DNA from: Ypsolopha sequella
Taxonomy: Eukaryota; Arthropoda; Insecta; Lepidoptera; Ypsolophidae
Direction: 5' to 3'
DNA: 64,000 nucleotides
Assembly (NCBI GenBank): GCA_934047225.1
Contig: CAKOHE010000091.1
Coordinates: 550,001 to 614,000 of the forward strand
Shown here: positions 41,565 to 54,970 of the stretch, piece after piece
Layout of the letters: every line of letters begins with the position of its first letter
Position numbering within the stretch: position 1 is the first letter of the stretch
Translations under genes and position numbers: made by a program
The notes under the pieces: model-generated
The model's input: the letters and a program-made list of their open reading frames with translations, nothing else
What the model was told of the DNA's origin: nothing
The model's database searches: none

Positions 41565-43542
41565 ATCTCCCCTTGAAGGATTTACGCAGCGAAACATACA
41601 CTTAGCGAAGGAAACCTTCCTCCCTATTATTCACAAACAAACTTAAAATAAACTTAAGTAAGTACGCAATGTATTTATTATCATCTTTCTCCCAGAAAAG
41701 TTCAAGTGTAGTGTGTTTTTAAACCAAATAGTTAATCAAAAATTAAATCAGTTGAAATTCCAAACTAGGTTTATTAATTACAGATAAGTACCTATTAACA
41801 AGGCGATCTGAATCCTTCCAAAAGAAATTAGTTGTGAGATAATTCAGCCTTAATGGCTACACAACGACCTTCTAGTCAAATTCCATATTTTCAATTTGAA
41901 CAATAGATGCGTCTTTGTGTCTCTTTCTTGAATCGAGATCACTTTAATAGCTCTCAAGATAAGCACCCAAATAATCAATTTCCTAAATCTAGAAAATCTC
42001 CCAATATTAAAATCCAATCAACCATTCGGAGTTTGTATAGTTGTCGAGAAAACTGCATTAGCTGCGTGTATAGTGAAACTATTAAGAATCACAGTATATA
42101 CTGTTTATTAGTAACCTAACTCCAATTCATCTTAATAGTTTGTTGTGTAGAGTAACGCCTCTGGGATATCATGACAATAAATATGAGTCCACATTCCCGA
42201 AACTGTTGTCTCGCTAGAGCCCTTTTCTTTGTCAAAGTCAAAGTCAATTGTCAAAGTCTTAACATTCAATCTCTTCCACCGACAACATACATCCTTCCTC
42301 ATTCTCTCTAGCAAATACTCTAACAAGCCACCAGTCCTGCAAACATGGACTAATCTAGATATATTGATTTATCTTTATTTAATTAAAACCTTTTATCATC
42401 TAACTTATTAATTAACTTATCAAATTAACTAACTACAACTAACTACTACAACAACTCTACAATAAAACCTCAACATTATTTTTTTTATAATTTTATTGAA
42501 TTTTATTTTTTATTTTTTTAGTAAAACAACTAGATTTTATGGTTAATTCATTTTATTGAACCTCCCTTATTATTATTACTACAATTCTCATTTTCCTTAA
42601 AAAATTCATTTAGTAAAACACATCTTCAAAAATTTTTTTTTTTAATTCTTTATTTGTATTTAATTAACAAATGTTTACATATTCAAAATAAATAATGTTA
42701 TCAACTTGAATTCCCTTCTCTACTTGCTCTAAATCTCCTTTCTTTTGTATTGCAAATAATATTTATACCGCAAATTATAATTCAATATTTTCTCCACATC
42801 TACCTGTAAATCATAATATTTTTATCAGTGACGTACTGGTTTTTTTTTTCATTATATATTTTTTTTAAATATTTCATTTGATAAAACAACAAGCAAATTT
42901 AAAGCAATTTTCTTCTCGCAAAATAAAGCTCCAACTAGCTACAAAAAGTCATAAGATTTTTTTATCGTAGATGTCCATTTAACCCAAATTCACAGGCTAA
43001 TTTAAATAACCAATTGCTTTATATTCTTTCCCTGTAAATAAACAAAATAGTATAATACTAGAATTAATATTGACATCCCTACAACATATAACTGAAAATT
43101 GCTAAATAATTTCGATTACTTTTAAAGCTATTCTAGGCTTTACTAAATTCTAGGTAAGTGATAAGCAATATGATGAATAAAGTATCGTCAGAAAACCCCG
43201 ATTTTCAAAAAAAAAATTAACTTTAGTTCCCGCAACTCCATTTTATTCTGGTTAAATAATCTAAAATGTAGATTTATTAGTCATATTTAGTTCATAAGAA
43301 TAAATATCATTTAATTGAACCTCAACCTCTAAAAATAAATTAAATACGTTGATTCCCCGTACAATATAACTATTTGTATATTCCAACTAAACAATCAACA
43401 ATTTATTCCATAGCCTTCTGCTTCTTTAAAAATTAATTAAAGTTAAATATTGTAAAATGTGGTCGCAATTAATATATTAATTTAAGTAAATAAACTAACT
43501 ATATGAATGAGAAGATGATATAAAAAACACAAAAAGTATAAT

Positions 43543-43616
43543 CTGATACCATCGGTGATTTGAACTCTGGACTTCTAGTACCCCAGGCTGATGCTCTACC
43601 CCTTAAGCTATGGAGT
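43543..43616 (-). pseudogene. tRNA-like remnant
   Basis: On the minus strand TAGCTTAAGGGGTAGAGC resembles an A box/D arm, CTGGGGT an anticodon loop (GGG position), and GAGTTCAAATC a B box/T loop. Stem pairing is imperfect (acceptor 5 of 7, T stem about 3 of 5), so it is a tRNA pseudogene or the head of an old SINE, not a working tRNA. Confidence 0.45.
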
Positions 43617-44064
43617 AATTAGAAACCATTGTGAAAATAGCATTCAGTACTTTCCCATCAAAACTAATGCTATATATTCGAGTAAAGACGATCTCATAGG
43701 AGTCGAAATATATTGTATTTATTTGTTTTCATTGTTTAAATGTATAATAAAATAAATAAATAAATACCTTTAATTAGATTTTCCGTCTCTGAAATTTAAA
43801 AATAAGCTAACTAATATATTTTTTTTTTTAGACACATATATGTATTTTATTTACTCTTCCTTTGGTAATTAATGTGTTAGAACTACTAAACTGAAGGCAA
43901 TCACAAAATAAAACTACTAGGTAAATTTTTACTTAAGTATTTTAAATATATACATAATATATTTTTTATTACAAATAGACACCAAAAATAATCTGTAACA
44001 GATGAGCCAGTATACACTATCCCTCTATTCCACACCCACTATAATATTAAAAATGTGAAAATCC

Positions 44065-44117
44065 GGATGGATGGGTGTATGGATGGATGTATTGATGTAT
44101 GAATGGATGGATGGATG
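44065..44117 (+). repeat. (GGAT)n microsatellite
   Basis: Imperfect GGAT/GTAT run with interruptions. It encodes the low-complexity start of a spurious ORF. Confidence 0.8.
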
Positions 44118-46880
44118 TTTGTCACTCCTTCACGCCGCAACCACTGAACTGACTGGGCTGAAACCCTACACAAATGCAGTTCTAGACCTGGAAAAGGACA
44201 CAGGCCACCCATTATACCATCAATCAGCTATCGATAACCGCCAAAGACATACTAGCGGAGAATCAATTCAGAGAATAGAAAAATAATACTATCAAATAGA
44301 AAAATGACTTGGCTTTCAGCCTCTCCAAAGACTGAAACGTGTCTTTGTCTTGGGCCTCAATAATGGCACTTTACATGGGGATCAAATTAGAGACGATGAG
44401 AACCAAAAACACTCCAAATACTCCAATACAAAAGCGACAAGAATAAAAACATTATTCTAAAATATAACACGGATACCAAACTGCACACATTAAAGAGTCG
44501 ATTGCAAAACATATACTTTACCATATTCAATGGCACCGGCTTCGAGAAGTCTTTGACAAAACCACAAAATATGGATGTCCCTCCCCACTGTCACCGAAAC
44601 TATTAGATATCGAGACACAAAAACAATAAAAAATAACGGTTGAGAGATTCACGAAAAATTATTTTTTTTTTGTTTCATCCACGATACGGAACCCCAGGCA
44701 CGCGAGTCCGACCCACACCCGACTGGTTCTTTCCTCAATACAACACAATGAAATTCATTACTTTTAGTCCATTTTACTACGTCTCAAATTTCAGATACCT
44801 TCCCTTTAAATCGTCTGTAAAACATCTAAGAAACCTCTTCTTTTTATATAGAACCCTCTAAGAATTTTAGTTTTGCGTAATGAACCCTGATTGTTTTTAT
44901 TTATGAATGTGATCTAAATGGTTAAGTAAATTGCGGGTGAAATATTTTTAAAATAAATTAACATAATTCTCCCCCCATTCCCTTCAAATTTCAAATAATT
45001 ATTGTCATTTTGTTTTCAATTTAATTTTATCTTTATAAAGAAACAATTTTAAACCAAACTAACACTCTTTTCCAAAATTAAATTATGTTATTATTGGTAA
45101 TTCGTATTTTAGGCGTCATCACGCGTAAACCTGAATACAGACGCTGCCACTAAACTGCGGGATGACCACGGAATGTCATGACACTTGAGTAATAAAATAA
45201 ATAAAACACCCCCTTTTGAATTCTTCACTCTTTCTTAATTTTTCGCACTCCCCCTTTGTTTCGAAATTCCTAATATGTTACCCCCTTAAACATGTATTTA
45301 TTCCCTTTAATACTGTCCCAAACCCCATCTCCTTTTTCTAAAAAAAATTTCCACTATACAATTGAAATGAAAAGTTTTTTCATGCATAAATACATTATAT
45401 AGATAAACTCTAATAATCCACAAATTACTTTGTTTCCAGTGATATGTGTTTTCCGTTTGTTTTTAATATCTACCCTATTTTTTTTATTTAAAACCTTGGA
45501 TATCTAAAATATATTTTTAATGTAGGTAGAACCGCAAGCAAACCAAGTAAATCATACTAGTCTTTGTGGGAACCGACAAATGTAGAAGCAATTTTACAAT
45601 AATCTCAAATAACATTACTCGTAATATTAATTTTTATTATTTTAGTAACATGAACAAATAATATTATAATTTGGCAATAAAATAGTACATTTTCAACCCA
45701 TTTAAAACAAATTCACAAACTGTGCCATCTACCGGATAATTAAAGAACTACGTACTAAAGGACTTTGCTAGTTACCTAGTTCCCTCCGTTATGTATAATG
45801 GTGGTCAAATGGCGTATTTAATCTTTCAACCTTAGCGTCTTCCCTGGTACAGTTATAACTCATATCAAATAATAACTATAATACTTGATTATTACCACAC
45901 AATTTATCATAATAAAAAGCATACTTGTTTCAAAATAATTGCTTTAAACTTTCACTTGCAAATTGCCCACTAAACTAGTTTATAAATTTTTCTCCTAGGT
46001 GGCTGTACTAGTCTACTTCTCTATCTTTTTTTTTCATATTTTAACACATGGTAAACGTTATGATTAAATAAATATATTCCTTTTACGTTGTTTATTTAAT
46101 GAATGAATAAAGCTATCAAAGTTCTCCGAGCCTACCCGATCAAACCGGCGCGCCCGCAGCAAGAATGTTTATCCGACAACAATTCAAAAACTGCCACTTC
46201 GAACAGATCGTCGTAATACTGGCAGACTAGTATTAGAGACAAAAGAATTTTCCCATTATCAAACGCAAGTCAAAATGGTCCGAACGAAACGGTTATGACC
46301 GCAATGCTTATGGTGTTTAATTTACATACGTATATATTTTTTATCACTTTTCTGGCGCCATCTCGTGGACAAACAATTTACTAGCAAAGAAGCTCGGCTA
46401 CCACTTTACTAAACTCCAGATTGAATTCAATGAATAAACGCCACCTAAACAATCTCAACACAGAATCTCAAATACTTTTTCATTTGCGTAAACAATAACT
46501 AATCTGATCCTAAATATTAAGAGCTATAAAAACTTGTAAGGTTCTTTATCCCATTTGAAACCTTTGTCCAATCAATTAAATGCCCATCCGCGATTATAAT
46601 TCGTGTTTTAGTCAGTCCTTCCATCTCCAACATACCTATTCGCGGTCAAATTACTCAAACTTCCTAGCACAAAACACAAGAGTTTCATATTTTTGCCGAT
46701 AGATGGATCGAATTGAAATCGTTTTTCTAAAAGAACCTGCTTTACCGACGTCGTATTATTCTTATTATTTCTTTTGAGATAATATTTTATTTTCATATAA
46801 CTACCTAATAAGCAGTATACCTTTTGATTATGTTTTAGCCCAATTCAATCTCGTAGCAGCCAATTTAAAGTAACTTTAAT

Positions 46881-47249
46881 CAGAGCCGGATTCAGTATTC
46901 TCTGTACCCCGTACTACTTAGAGTTGGGGCCCCTTCCTGCTTTTGTGTCTAATAAATTAACAAAAAGAAAACTTCCGTTGAAAAATTCACTTATTAGGTA
47001 TCTAATTAAAGTATAAAATAAATGTAATTCAACATCAAACTTAATTTCACATACTTATTTTTAATTGAACCTTACACAATTCAGTAAGTACCTTTTAAAC
47101 TTTGTGTAAAAATACTTTTAATTACTTTTATATTTGTATATTGTATAGTTGTTGGTCTCGATTGAATTCTATGGTATTTGAAAATTTACTTATATTCGGC
47201 CTGCCCCAGGGCTGCAGCCCCAATTTCCCCTCCCCTTAGTTCGGCTCTG
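46881..47249. mobile_element. Short TIR element (MITE-like), 369 bp
   Basis: Starts CAGAGCCG and ends CGGCTCTG. Flanked on the left by CTTTAAT and on the right by CTTTAAA, a probable 6-bp duplication. Non-coding. The element ends carry GGGGCCCC-like and CCCC-rich stretches in an AT-rich surrounding. Confidence 0.55.
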
Positions 47250-48960
47250 CTTTAAAATAAATTTTAATGGAGTCAAACCCTAATAATTCTTAGTCTATCA
47301 TTAATCGTAATCAAATTATGACATAAATCTCCCTTTAAAATAGTTTGTAGACCTTTTATTCAGAAGTAAAGGACAACAATTCTCTCCAATGCGATTTTGA
47401 ACTTAAGGCGAGGATTGATCAACTTTCAATAACAAACAGCGCTTCAGGAGAGCGGACTACATACAAATACACGCTCGCGAACTAGCTAATGCCGCAAAAT
47501 CCTATTACTATTTTGAAGTGCGTACCCAGACCAATTTGTACAGAAAGTTTTTGAGGCCTAAATCGGTCCCGTGTCCCTGCAGAATGAAAATCTCTGATTC
47601 CAAAAAGCAGCTTCTGTCACTCATTTCTCCGCCATAAAACAGAGTCAATCAAGAAAAGCTATTATAAAAATGATGTGAAAAACATGATAAATGAAATACA
47701 CAAACATCAGCTCCAGATGCTCTGTAAATGACCAATAAACATCGAGATCCGTGCCGCTAACATATCAAATGCGTCCACTTAAGGCGATGGTGTCCGCATT
47801 CTCTGAATAAATGACATCTCTCTATATGCTATGACACCGCGCCGCCGAACGACAGTGATAGAACGACACGCTATGACTGCAGTGCGAGTGAGACAAGTGT
47901 ATAAGGTAGGTCCGTTCGATTAGGCCACAGACCAGGTTCTTGCGTGTTCCGGATACCATAACATATTTCCTATTTTTCATAACCTCCGACAAATATTCCT
48001 ACGTAAACCAACCTTTCTTTACCCTATGTGATCCTGGCAAAACCATATTAGCATATTTCAGATAGATTTTCTTTCTTAGCCACCAGACAAATAGTGACAC
48101 TGGGTACCCTAATCGCCTTAAGTCCAAACAAGCAACCATACCACGTGACCAAACATTTGTGTTTGAAAATAAACTGTCAATCAAATCAATTTCAATCCAT
48201 CGTAATCCCAACGTAATTTTACTATGACGTAAGCTAGCATCGTCTGCAAAACAGAACAGTATCCAACACTTAAATTTAACGCTACCTGCTTTTGAACAGT
48301 CTTTTCATATAATAGTGACTGCCGTTTTGGTACCTAAACGTGCAGCCATTGATATGCAGCGCTTTTTCGATTTATGAATCTAATCTGTGTGTTGTTTGTT
48401 TGTTTGTAATGAATGGACGCCATGCACCAATATTGCTGAAAAAAAAGTGATTAAATTAAATAAACCAATAGTGCAAAATAAAGCAAGTGGATGTAATTAC
48501 GAAATCCAGTCGTAAAATTATCCTACAAGGTTAGTACAAACAATTTTTTAAACGCATCCAACAAGATTCTGCTTAGAACTTATTTGATTTAAATTTTTAT
48601 CATAATAAGAAATCAAAGCTTTTGATCATTGATATCTTTTGATAGACATTGTTTCTGAGAGTCAACAATTGATATTAAATTGTTAAATATAAACTGTAAA
48701 TTGCTCTTTGTCATTTGATAGACCAAATCATTTCTTTAAACTTTTCATAAATCTTCTTGATAAATCTTGTTGAAAACCCTTCAACCCAGCTCGCTGCCTT
48801 TAACATTACTTTAAAATAACAGGCACCTGTGCTCAGTCTGGCCATCAGGTGGTACCTCAACACTGAGATACTGTAAATTTCTTGATGAAGTCACCATATG
48901 AAGACACATGAAGGAAATCTGACTTCATAATTGACAAAACCTCAATTTCTCTTTTCAGTC

Positions 48961-49463
48961 TTTAGTTTTCACTCAGTTACAGTGAAATAAAATATAATTT
49001 TCCTGGACTGATAGATTGATACAAGATTAATAGCACAGATACTCTAATTATTTAGTTGTAAAAATTGTTTACCGGCAGAATAATTCTCTTTCAGAATTGT
49101 TTATGTAACTCCAATGGATATAACGGTTGTCAATCTTCATGGCAACCCAAATTTGGTGCAATAACAATAAAGCCAGAAGCTTCCACTTTGTCATTGACCC
49201 ATGGTAAGTAACTCTAATATACTTCCCGTTATTATAGACAAAGATTTCTCAGTATAGTTTAGTAAATGTAGACAGTTAATAAATACTAGTCTCCCCCTAT
49301 TTACCAATTCTCTTACTGCAGTGCTTAACATTTTATAACTCATATACTGACCTGTCTTAATTTAAATCAGTCATCGAAAATAAATTAGTTTTTAATAAAA
49401 ATCAGTGACAAAGTGTTCATATATTTTGAAGTATTGACCCTGTAATACTGAGTGAAAACTAAA
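48961..49463. repeat. Nested inverted repeats
   Basis: A perfect 17-bp pair (48961-48977 with 49447-49463) encloses a second 10-bp pair (CACTTTGTCA near 49182 with TGACAAAGTG near 49405). Non-coding; possibly an old hairpin-type element. Confidence 0.5.
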
Positions 49464-49861
49464 ATTGGACCTTATTCATAATTCATTTAATTTTTCAGGC
49501 TTAAGGCTTTAAACAAGAAACAATCACTCAAAAGTCCTTCACTGAACCCCGGACAAACCCTTCCTTCAAACAAAGAAGCCGATGACACAACCAAGTCCTA
49601 CTTCTACCACCCGTGCATTATACTGAAGCCTGCCTTATGATATAAAAGAAGCGGATGTCCATCATTTACATTAGTTCTCTACTTAAAGCACAACAAAAGC
49701 TCTACCAACTATGGTTCATTACTAAATTACTTCTATCTTTATTCCGGCAAAAGATTGTGACCTTAAGGGCCACATTGCTGTATCAAACCACCTCCACAAA
49801 AATACACCAGAACATTTGAAATAACTTAATTAATGGATACTGGGAAACGGCACCACCAGAT

Positions 49862-52401
49862 TGTACCCCCCACAATGCTGATTATATTTTTACTTAAAAA
49901 TACTGAAATGAAACAGACTGAACCCCAAATTACATTAACTACTTCTATTGGATCGTTTGATACAGATTATAAACTAAGGCCTGAAGAGTGATCGTCTGAT
50001 AAATAACCATACATTGTGAACCAAGTAGTAACCCCTGTTCTTTTCAAAGCAATTCAGTAATGAACCATTCTACAACTACCTAGTCAATAAAATTATGAAT
50101 ACCAAGTGTAAATATTTCCTACCATATTAGACTCTAGGTGTTAATTTTTATGGAAAACAAATCAAAAGTCATCACTTTAAAGATATTGGTAAAATCACTA
50201 TATGAGAGCTTATCTGATTAGAATTATTTATGAAAATGTCTGTCTGCACTAGAAATAAATTTAATTTAGTTTTAGATTTTGCTAACTTTGGATATTATGA
50301 TTGTATTTTGAGTAAATAAAGAACTTAACAGCTATATTATTATTTATGAAATTACATAACAGTTGTAACTTATGTATAATCTTTAGGAACCTTTTATTGA
50401 ACTTCTATAAGTTTGAAATATGTAATATTTATCTTTCTGAACAAGTTATTTAAGGGTATGTCGGCAGTAAATCATATTGACTTCTAAACTGGACTTTGTG
50501 AATATTTTGGGTTATAAGAACTTATTACACAATAATATTTCTGAACTGCAGTTTGTATTTAAATGAAGCTTAGTACTTTAAAAATAAGGTACATATTTCT
50601 ATAAATTTTATCTATAGATACTTTTATTAGATTAATCAAATAAATTGGAAGATATTGAATCCATCAGAAAGTGCTACCTGACATATCGGAAGCTAATCAT
50701 CACATGGTACCTTCCATAAACCAATTACCAAAACCAATTTCTGTAAGTACCTTATTTCATATGTACCTAGGTTTCATTTAATGAACCCTTTTAAGACTTA
50801 GTAGTCTCTATATGAAATAAGTCAATATAAATTACCTTTATATAAATAAATTTAATATATTTTTAATTACTATTTCACTAAAAATTATATTTAGTAAGGG
50901 TTGTAAATAACAAGAAAGGTTCCCTTCGATCATACATAAGTCTTGGCTATTTTCTTGACTATGAGTGATAATAATTTCAATAAAACAATCAAGTCTTATT
51001 TACTGACTTATTAAAATAAATTATAACTTTATTTTTAGTTCACAAGCATCTATTTTATACCATTTTAACTTTCTGGCTTCACTATTCCATAGGTATATAG
51101 TGTTATAGCCTGGGTCTCAATATACCAGTTAAAATGAAAGAATATTATTTATTCAGTACAAACAGACACATCATTTTGTATTATAAAAATTAATATATTG
51201 AAATTATATCTCTTTCGTTAAAATAATATATTTCTTAGGCACAGTTTTATTTATTTCAATGAATTCGGGCCTGTTTATCAATCTCCCATACATGAATTTT
51301 CCAATGAGAATATTAAATTTTCTCTAAAAGAATCTAATTTGACTCTAATAATTTATATAGCAATTAAAGGGTCTCTTTGTTTAGTTTTGCCCAAAATTTA
51401 ATTCACATGCTCTGCACATTGATAAAGATCATGCAAATAGGAATACAAGAAATAGCTTCCTGAAGAATTTAAACAACAAATTGGCAAGCATACACACAAA
51501 ATCAAGACATAAAAATTAGAGGAATTTCGCAAGCAAAATATATAGAATCAGTAGGTCAAAATAAATTTTAGATACACTTCTAGAAGTAATAGAGCTTGAT
51601 TATCCTATTACTCACAAACTCTGCCGAAGAGCAATCCATAATATAACTAAAATTCACTATATTTAGTGAACCACTTATCACAATTCATCCTATTCTTTCG
51701 CAGAAAAGGGATTTTTCACTTATTTCACTTTCGCGGCTATTTTTCAAGGCCCTCACACAAGCCTATGTACACTTCTCAGACAATCCTAAACTAATACTTT
51801 TACTTCCCTATATAAATTTAAATTTATTTGCCTGAGAATCCTATTTTCTAAACGTTTTAGAAATAAATAAATTATCACCGAAAACTCGCACCTCAATCGG
51901 GCAGCGTAACGTCCGCGCGGTATCCTTCGAAAATTAGAACTTCCCTCCCCTCTCTTTTTTAGTCCTATTTATACCCCAAATCCGCCATGTTTTCTGGGTA
52001 AATGCTATCGAATGCATCTTTTCCAGAAATTTTCTATGCAAAGCTAGCTCCTCGTTCGAATTTTATCTTTGACATGTTGTAATAAGGATCTTATTCCCTT
52101 GCCCTAACTTCTCAACGGTCAACCAAATACTTTTGTGTTTTTATGCTTGTTACAAAATTCAATCTTATTCCTAATACTTTAGAATACAGTTTCCGCTGAT
52201 AGCTTACTGTTCTAGAACCATCTATGCATTTGCTTTCATTTAAGGGTCCGTATGGTTTTTAAAACCAAATTCAGTGCGATATTTTTTTATTACTTTGTGA
52301 ATAGTTTCATTTAATGATTTTGAGATTAACTTTATACTTTTTTTGTTTCTTTTGTTTGGGAATTAGCAAACTATGGCCTCAACAAGGTCCAGTTGGCTAC
52401 A
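49862..52401. repeat. Right 2,540-bp long terminal repeat
   Basis: Near-identical to 39025-41564. Differences seen: ccatAcatg for ccatCcatg (about 51290), tttAGaaat for tttATaaat (about 51860), caacAAggt for caacAGggt (about 52385). No insertion or deletion, since lengths are equal. Confidence 0.82.
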
Positions 52402-52405
52402 AGTT

Positions 52406-52659
52406 GAGCCGAGCGGAGAAGTCTAGTGTGATTACAGAGCCACAAACTTATCTGTCCCGGCGGTGAAGACTGTCACAGTGAATATAGAAGCCATTTTAGT
52501 TTGGCCCACCTGAAGAGATAAGTTTGTGTTTTTGTACGTGACGCGGCATGCAAGCGAAAGACTGTCGTCGCTAGCGCAACTGAACTAGTCGCACACATTC
52601 ATTTTGAATATTACCGTCCTTTTCTGCAAATGGCGAAGTGTAAACAAAACAACTGGAAC
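52406..52659. other. Non-coding flank
   Basis: No gene recognised between the right LTR and the LINE fragment. Confidence 0.5.
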
Positions 52660-53690
52660 TAATTAATATTTTCAAGTTCTGGTACGGAAACCAGGTCAAT
52701 AATGTACGATGGGAAGGGGCCTTGTTTCGACCGTACGGGTTGGAGTGCGGGGTGATGCAGGGGGGTTGAGCTCACCTACGCTTTTCAACCTGTATGTGAA
52801 CGAGCTGATAGACGAGCTCAGCAGGACCAGGATCGGCTGTCACATCGACGGCGTCAGCGTCAACAATATTAGCTACGCAGATGACATGGTCCTGCTGAGT
52901 GCGTCTGTTTGCGGCTTGAGGAAGCTTGTGGCCATTTGTGAGGCGTATGCTGGGACTCATGGATTGGTCAACAATTTAAAAAAGAGCCAAGTTATGGTCT
53001 TTGAGGCCGGGAGCAAACATCAAATCAAGAATTGTCCTCCAGTTATTCTAAATAACTGGGTTTACAAGTTTACATATATCTGGGCCATATACTCACTCCC
53101 AACCTAAAGGACGATGCGGACATCGAGAGAGGACGGAGGGCGTTGTCGGTGAGAGCGAATATTATGTTGGCGCGCAGGTTTGCACGTTGCTCACATAATG
53201 TTAAAATAACTCTCTTCAGAGCATTTTGTACAACTTTTTACACGTGCAGCCTGTGGGCTAATTATACTCAAAAGTCTTATAACGTCCTCCGCGTACAATA
53301 TAATAATGCCTTCAGGGTGCTGTTGGGGCTACCACGCTTCTGCAGCGCATCAGGGATGTTCGCGGAGATGCGAGTAGATTGTTTTTATGCAACGATGCGC
53401 AAAAGATGCGCTTCGCTGGTGCGCAGGGTGCGTGGTAGCACCAATAGCATTCTGAATATGATCGCAACCAGACTAGACTGTGTATGTACTTGAGTCATTG
53501 CTGCGAAACATCGGGGGGAGTGGTGAGGAAATAACGAATACATCACTTTCCCTTTCACTGTCTTTTTTGTATTTTTTTATTGTAATTTTTACTAACAATT
53601 TTTATTTAATTTATTTTTTAAGTTATACTAACAAAATTTTGAGCCTTTTATGCTTTAATAAATAATTATTAATTCTAATTCTAATTCTAA
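52660..53690 (+). pseudogene. 5'-truncated LINE fragment (RT to 3' end), broken
   Basis: Begins inside the RT domain (WYGNQVNNVRW). Frame shifts lead through LFNLYVNELIDEL and SYADDMVLL, then a stretch in another frame (53143-53493) with LFRAFCTTFYTCSLW and NNAFRVLLGLPRF. Ends in a short ATTCTA microsatellite (53670-53690), a typical non-poly(A) LINE tail. Same group as the minus-strand fragment at 37652. Confidence 0.8.
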
Positions 53691-54600
53691 AAAACAAACA
53701 GAAAGTAATTTAAGAAAATTTTCTGGAAGGTGATGAAATTTGTTTTTTGTCCTTGAGTGATTTGTACACCCGATAAATGCACACGAAGGCATATCTGCAG
53801 GTTTTTTCTGGATTTTATAGCACAGGTAAAGGTATTTTCAATTACGTGCACACAAACGCCGCCTGGAATACTACTAAACAAAGATAGGCCCGCTGGACCT
53901 GTATTTGTGGATCCAATTGCGTTGTGGTTATACCGCATCTTCACTAACAAAGGTATAAAGCGAAGAAATCGACTCAATAACCCTTTCTGTGAAAAACAAA
54001 GTATAAAAGTCTAAAGTTAAGTCAAAAGTCTCGAATTTGGCTAGATAACGGGTCACTGCTGTTTTAAAAAACAAGAGAAAAAAAAACAACACATGTTTTA
54101 TTTTTTTAAACAAAAAACAAGTTTCTTTAAGAGGCTATGCGAATTTTATTTTTGACAATGTCACTCCAAGCGAAAAATCACGCAGTGCGAGAGGGGCGGA
54201 TTCAGGGCGAAAGTGAAAAATGTTAGTTTTAGAATTTTTATACAAAAACTAAAATAGCTAGCAAAATTTCAAATATCAAATCTCTAGATATTGTCGAAAT
54301 GCACCTAATAAAATATGTTTGAGCTCTGTATATGGTTCCCATTCGTCAAACGAGGAGAAAAAGTGTGTTTGAAGACCTCATTTCAACAATTATTTCTATC
54401 GAGGCAAATTTATCCAAACATGTTTTCCAATTTCAAATCCCTAGATTATTTAGTCAAGATGCATATACCAGAAACCGATTAAATTTTTCCGTGTATTTCA
54501 TGAAATACACAGAAAAGAAACACCCGTATTTTTGTATATCGCCTTAAGGTTGATGCGACTGATCACGGTGCCAAACGTTTTTCGTTTTTCAAAAAAAAAA
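53691..54600. other. No supported gene
   Basis: Short ORFs exist on both strands at 53687-54014, with no recognisable domain or repeat. Otherwise AT-rich. Confidence 0.45.
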
Positions 54601-54672
54601 ATTACCTTCTAGAAAATAATAAGCAAATATATAGAGATAATAAAGTATCAAACTTGGTCAAACCTAACTTAC

Positions 54673-54808
54673 CAACTAACACTGACATCTTTTCCAAAGC
54701 TTGCATTTTTTCCACTTCATAACGCTGGAACCTTGATTTCTCTTCATCGTACGCACTCAACATCTTAAACAATATGCACCTCACATCGCTGGGCACAGTT
54801 TTAGGCAT
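54673..54808 (-). CDS. First coding exon of an unknown host gene
   Basis: ATG at 54808 opens MPKTVPSDVRCILFKMLSAYDEEK and continues 45 codons to a strong donor (TTG|GTAAGT; intron starts at 54672). The exon is lysine/glutamate-rich with a helical look (SRFQRYEVEKMQALEKMSVLVG). I do not recognise the family. The next exons should lie at lower coordinates on the minus strand, but none is evident before the LINE fragment; they may be beyond a large intron or the gene may be broken by transposons. The 46-bp minisatellite begins about 160 bp upstream of the ATG. Confidence 0.55.
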
Positions 54809-54970
54809 GATGGTCAACAAATTCAGTTTATTTCATTAATCTTAATTCGTAAATGAAATCAACAAGAGAGCCAAAGACAAGTTTAATGACAGGTGACATT
54901 ATTTATTTTTTGTTGCTATATGAATATTTTACTACTAAGTTCTTGACAACATCGGCTTGACAGACTCTAG

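Larger units (their letters stand above)
41565..49861. other. Interior of the LARD-like element, non-coding
   Basis: 8.3 kb, AT-rich, only short scattered ORFs that look random. It contains a tRNA-like remnant (43543), a GGAT microsatellite (44065), a TIR element (46881) and a nested inverted repeat (48961). The GC-richer stretch around 47800-47900 has no recognised content. Confidence 0.7.
39021..52405. mobile_element. 13.4-kb LTR-bounded element without genes (LARD-like)
   Basis: Direct repeats 39025-41564 and 49862-52401 are both 2,540 bp, both start TGTA and end TACA, and I saw only three differences between them. AGTT precedes the first (39021-39024) and follows the second (52402-52405). 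This is the anatomy of an LTR retrotransposon; 4-bp duplications occur in Gypsy-type elements. The 8.3-kb interior has no ORF above about 75 codons and no gag-pol motif. No classical primer-binding site follows the left repeat and no polypurine tract precedes the right one, so the class is inferred from ends and duplication. Confidence 0.75.

Noticed and set aside
43543..43616. Functional tRNA gene
   Set aside because: Acceptor, anticodon and T stems all contain mismatches, so only a tRNA-like remnant is reported.
53687..54014. Overlapping open frames on both strands (96 and 85 codons)
   Set aside because: No recognisable domain, no splice sites that fit a model, no second copy for comparison.
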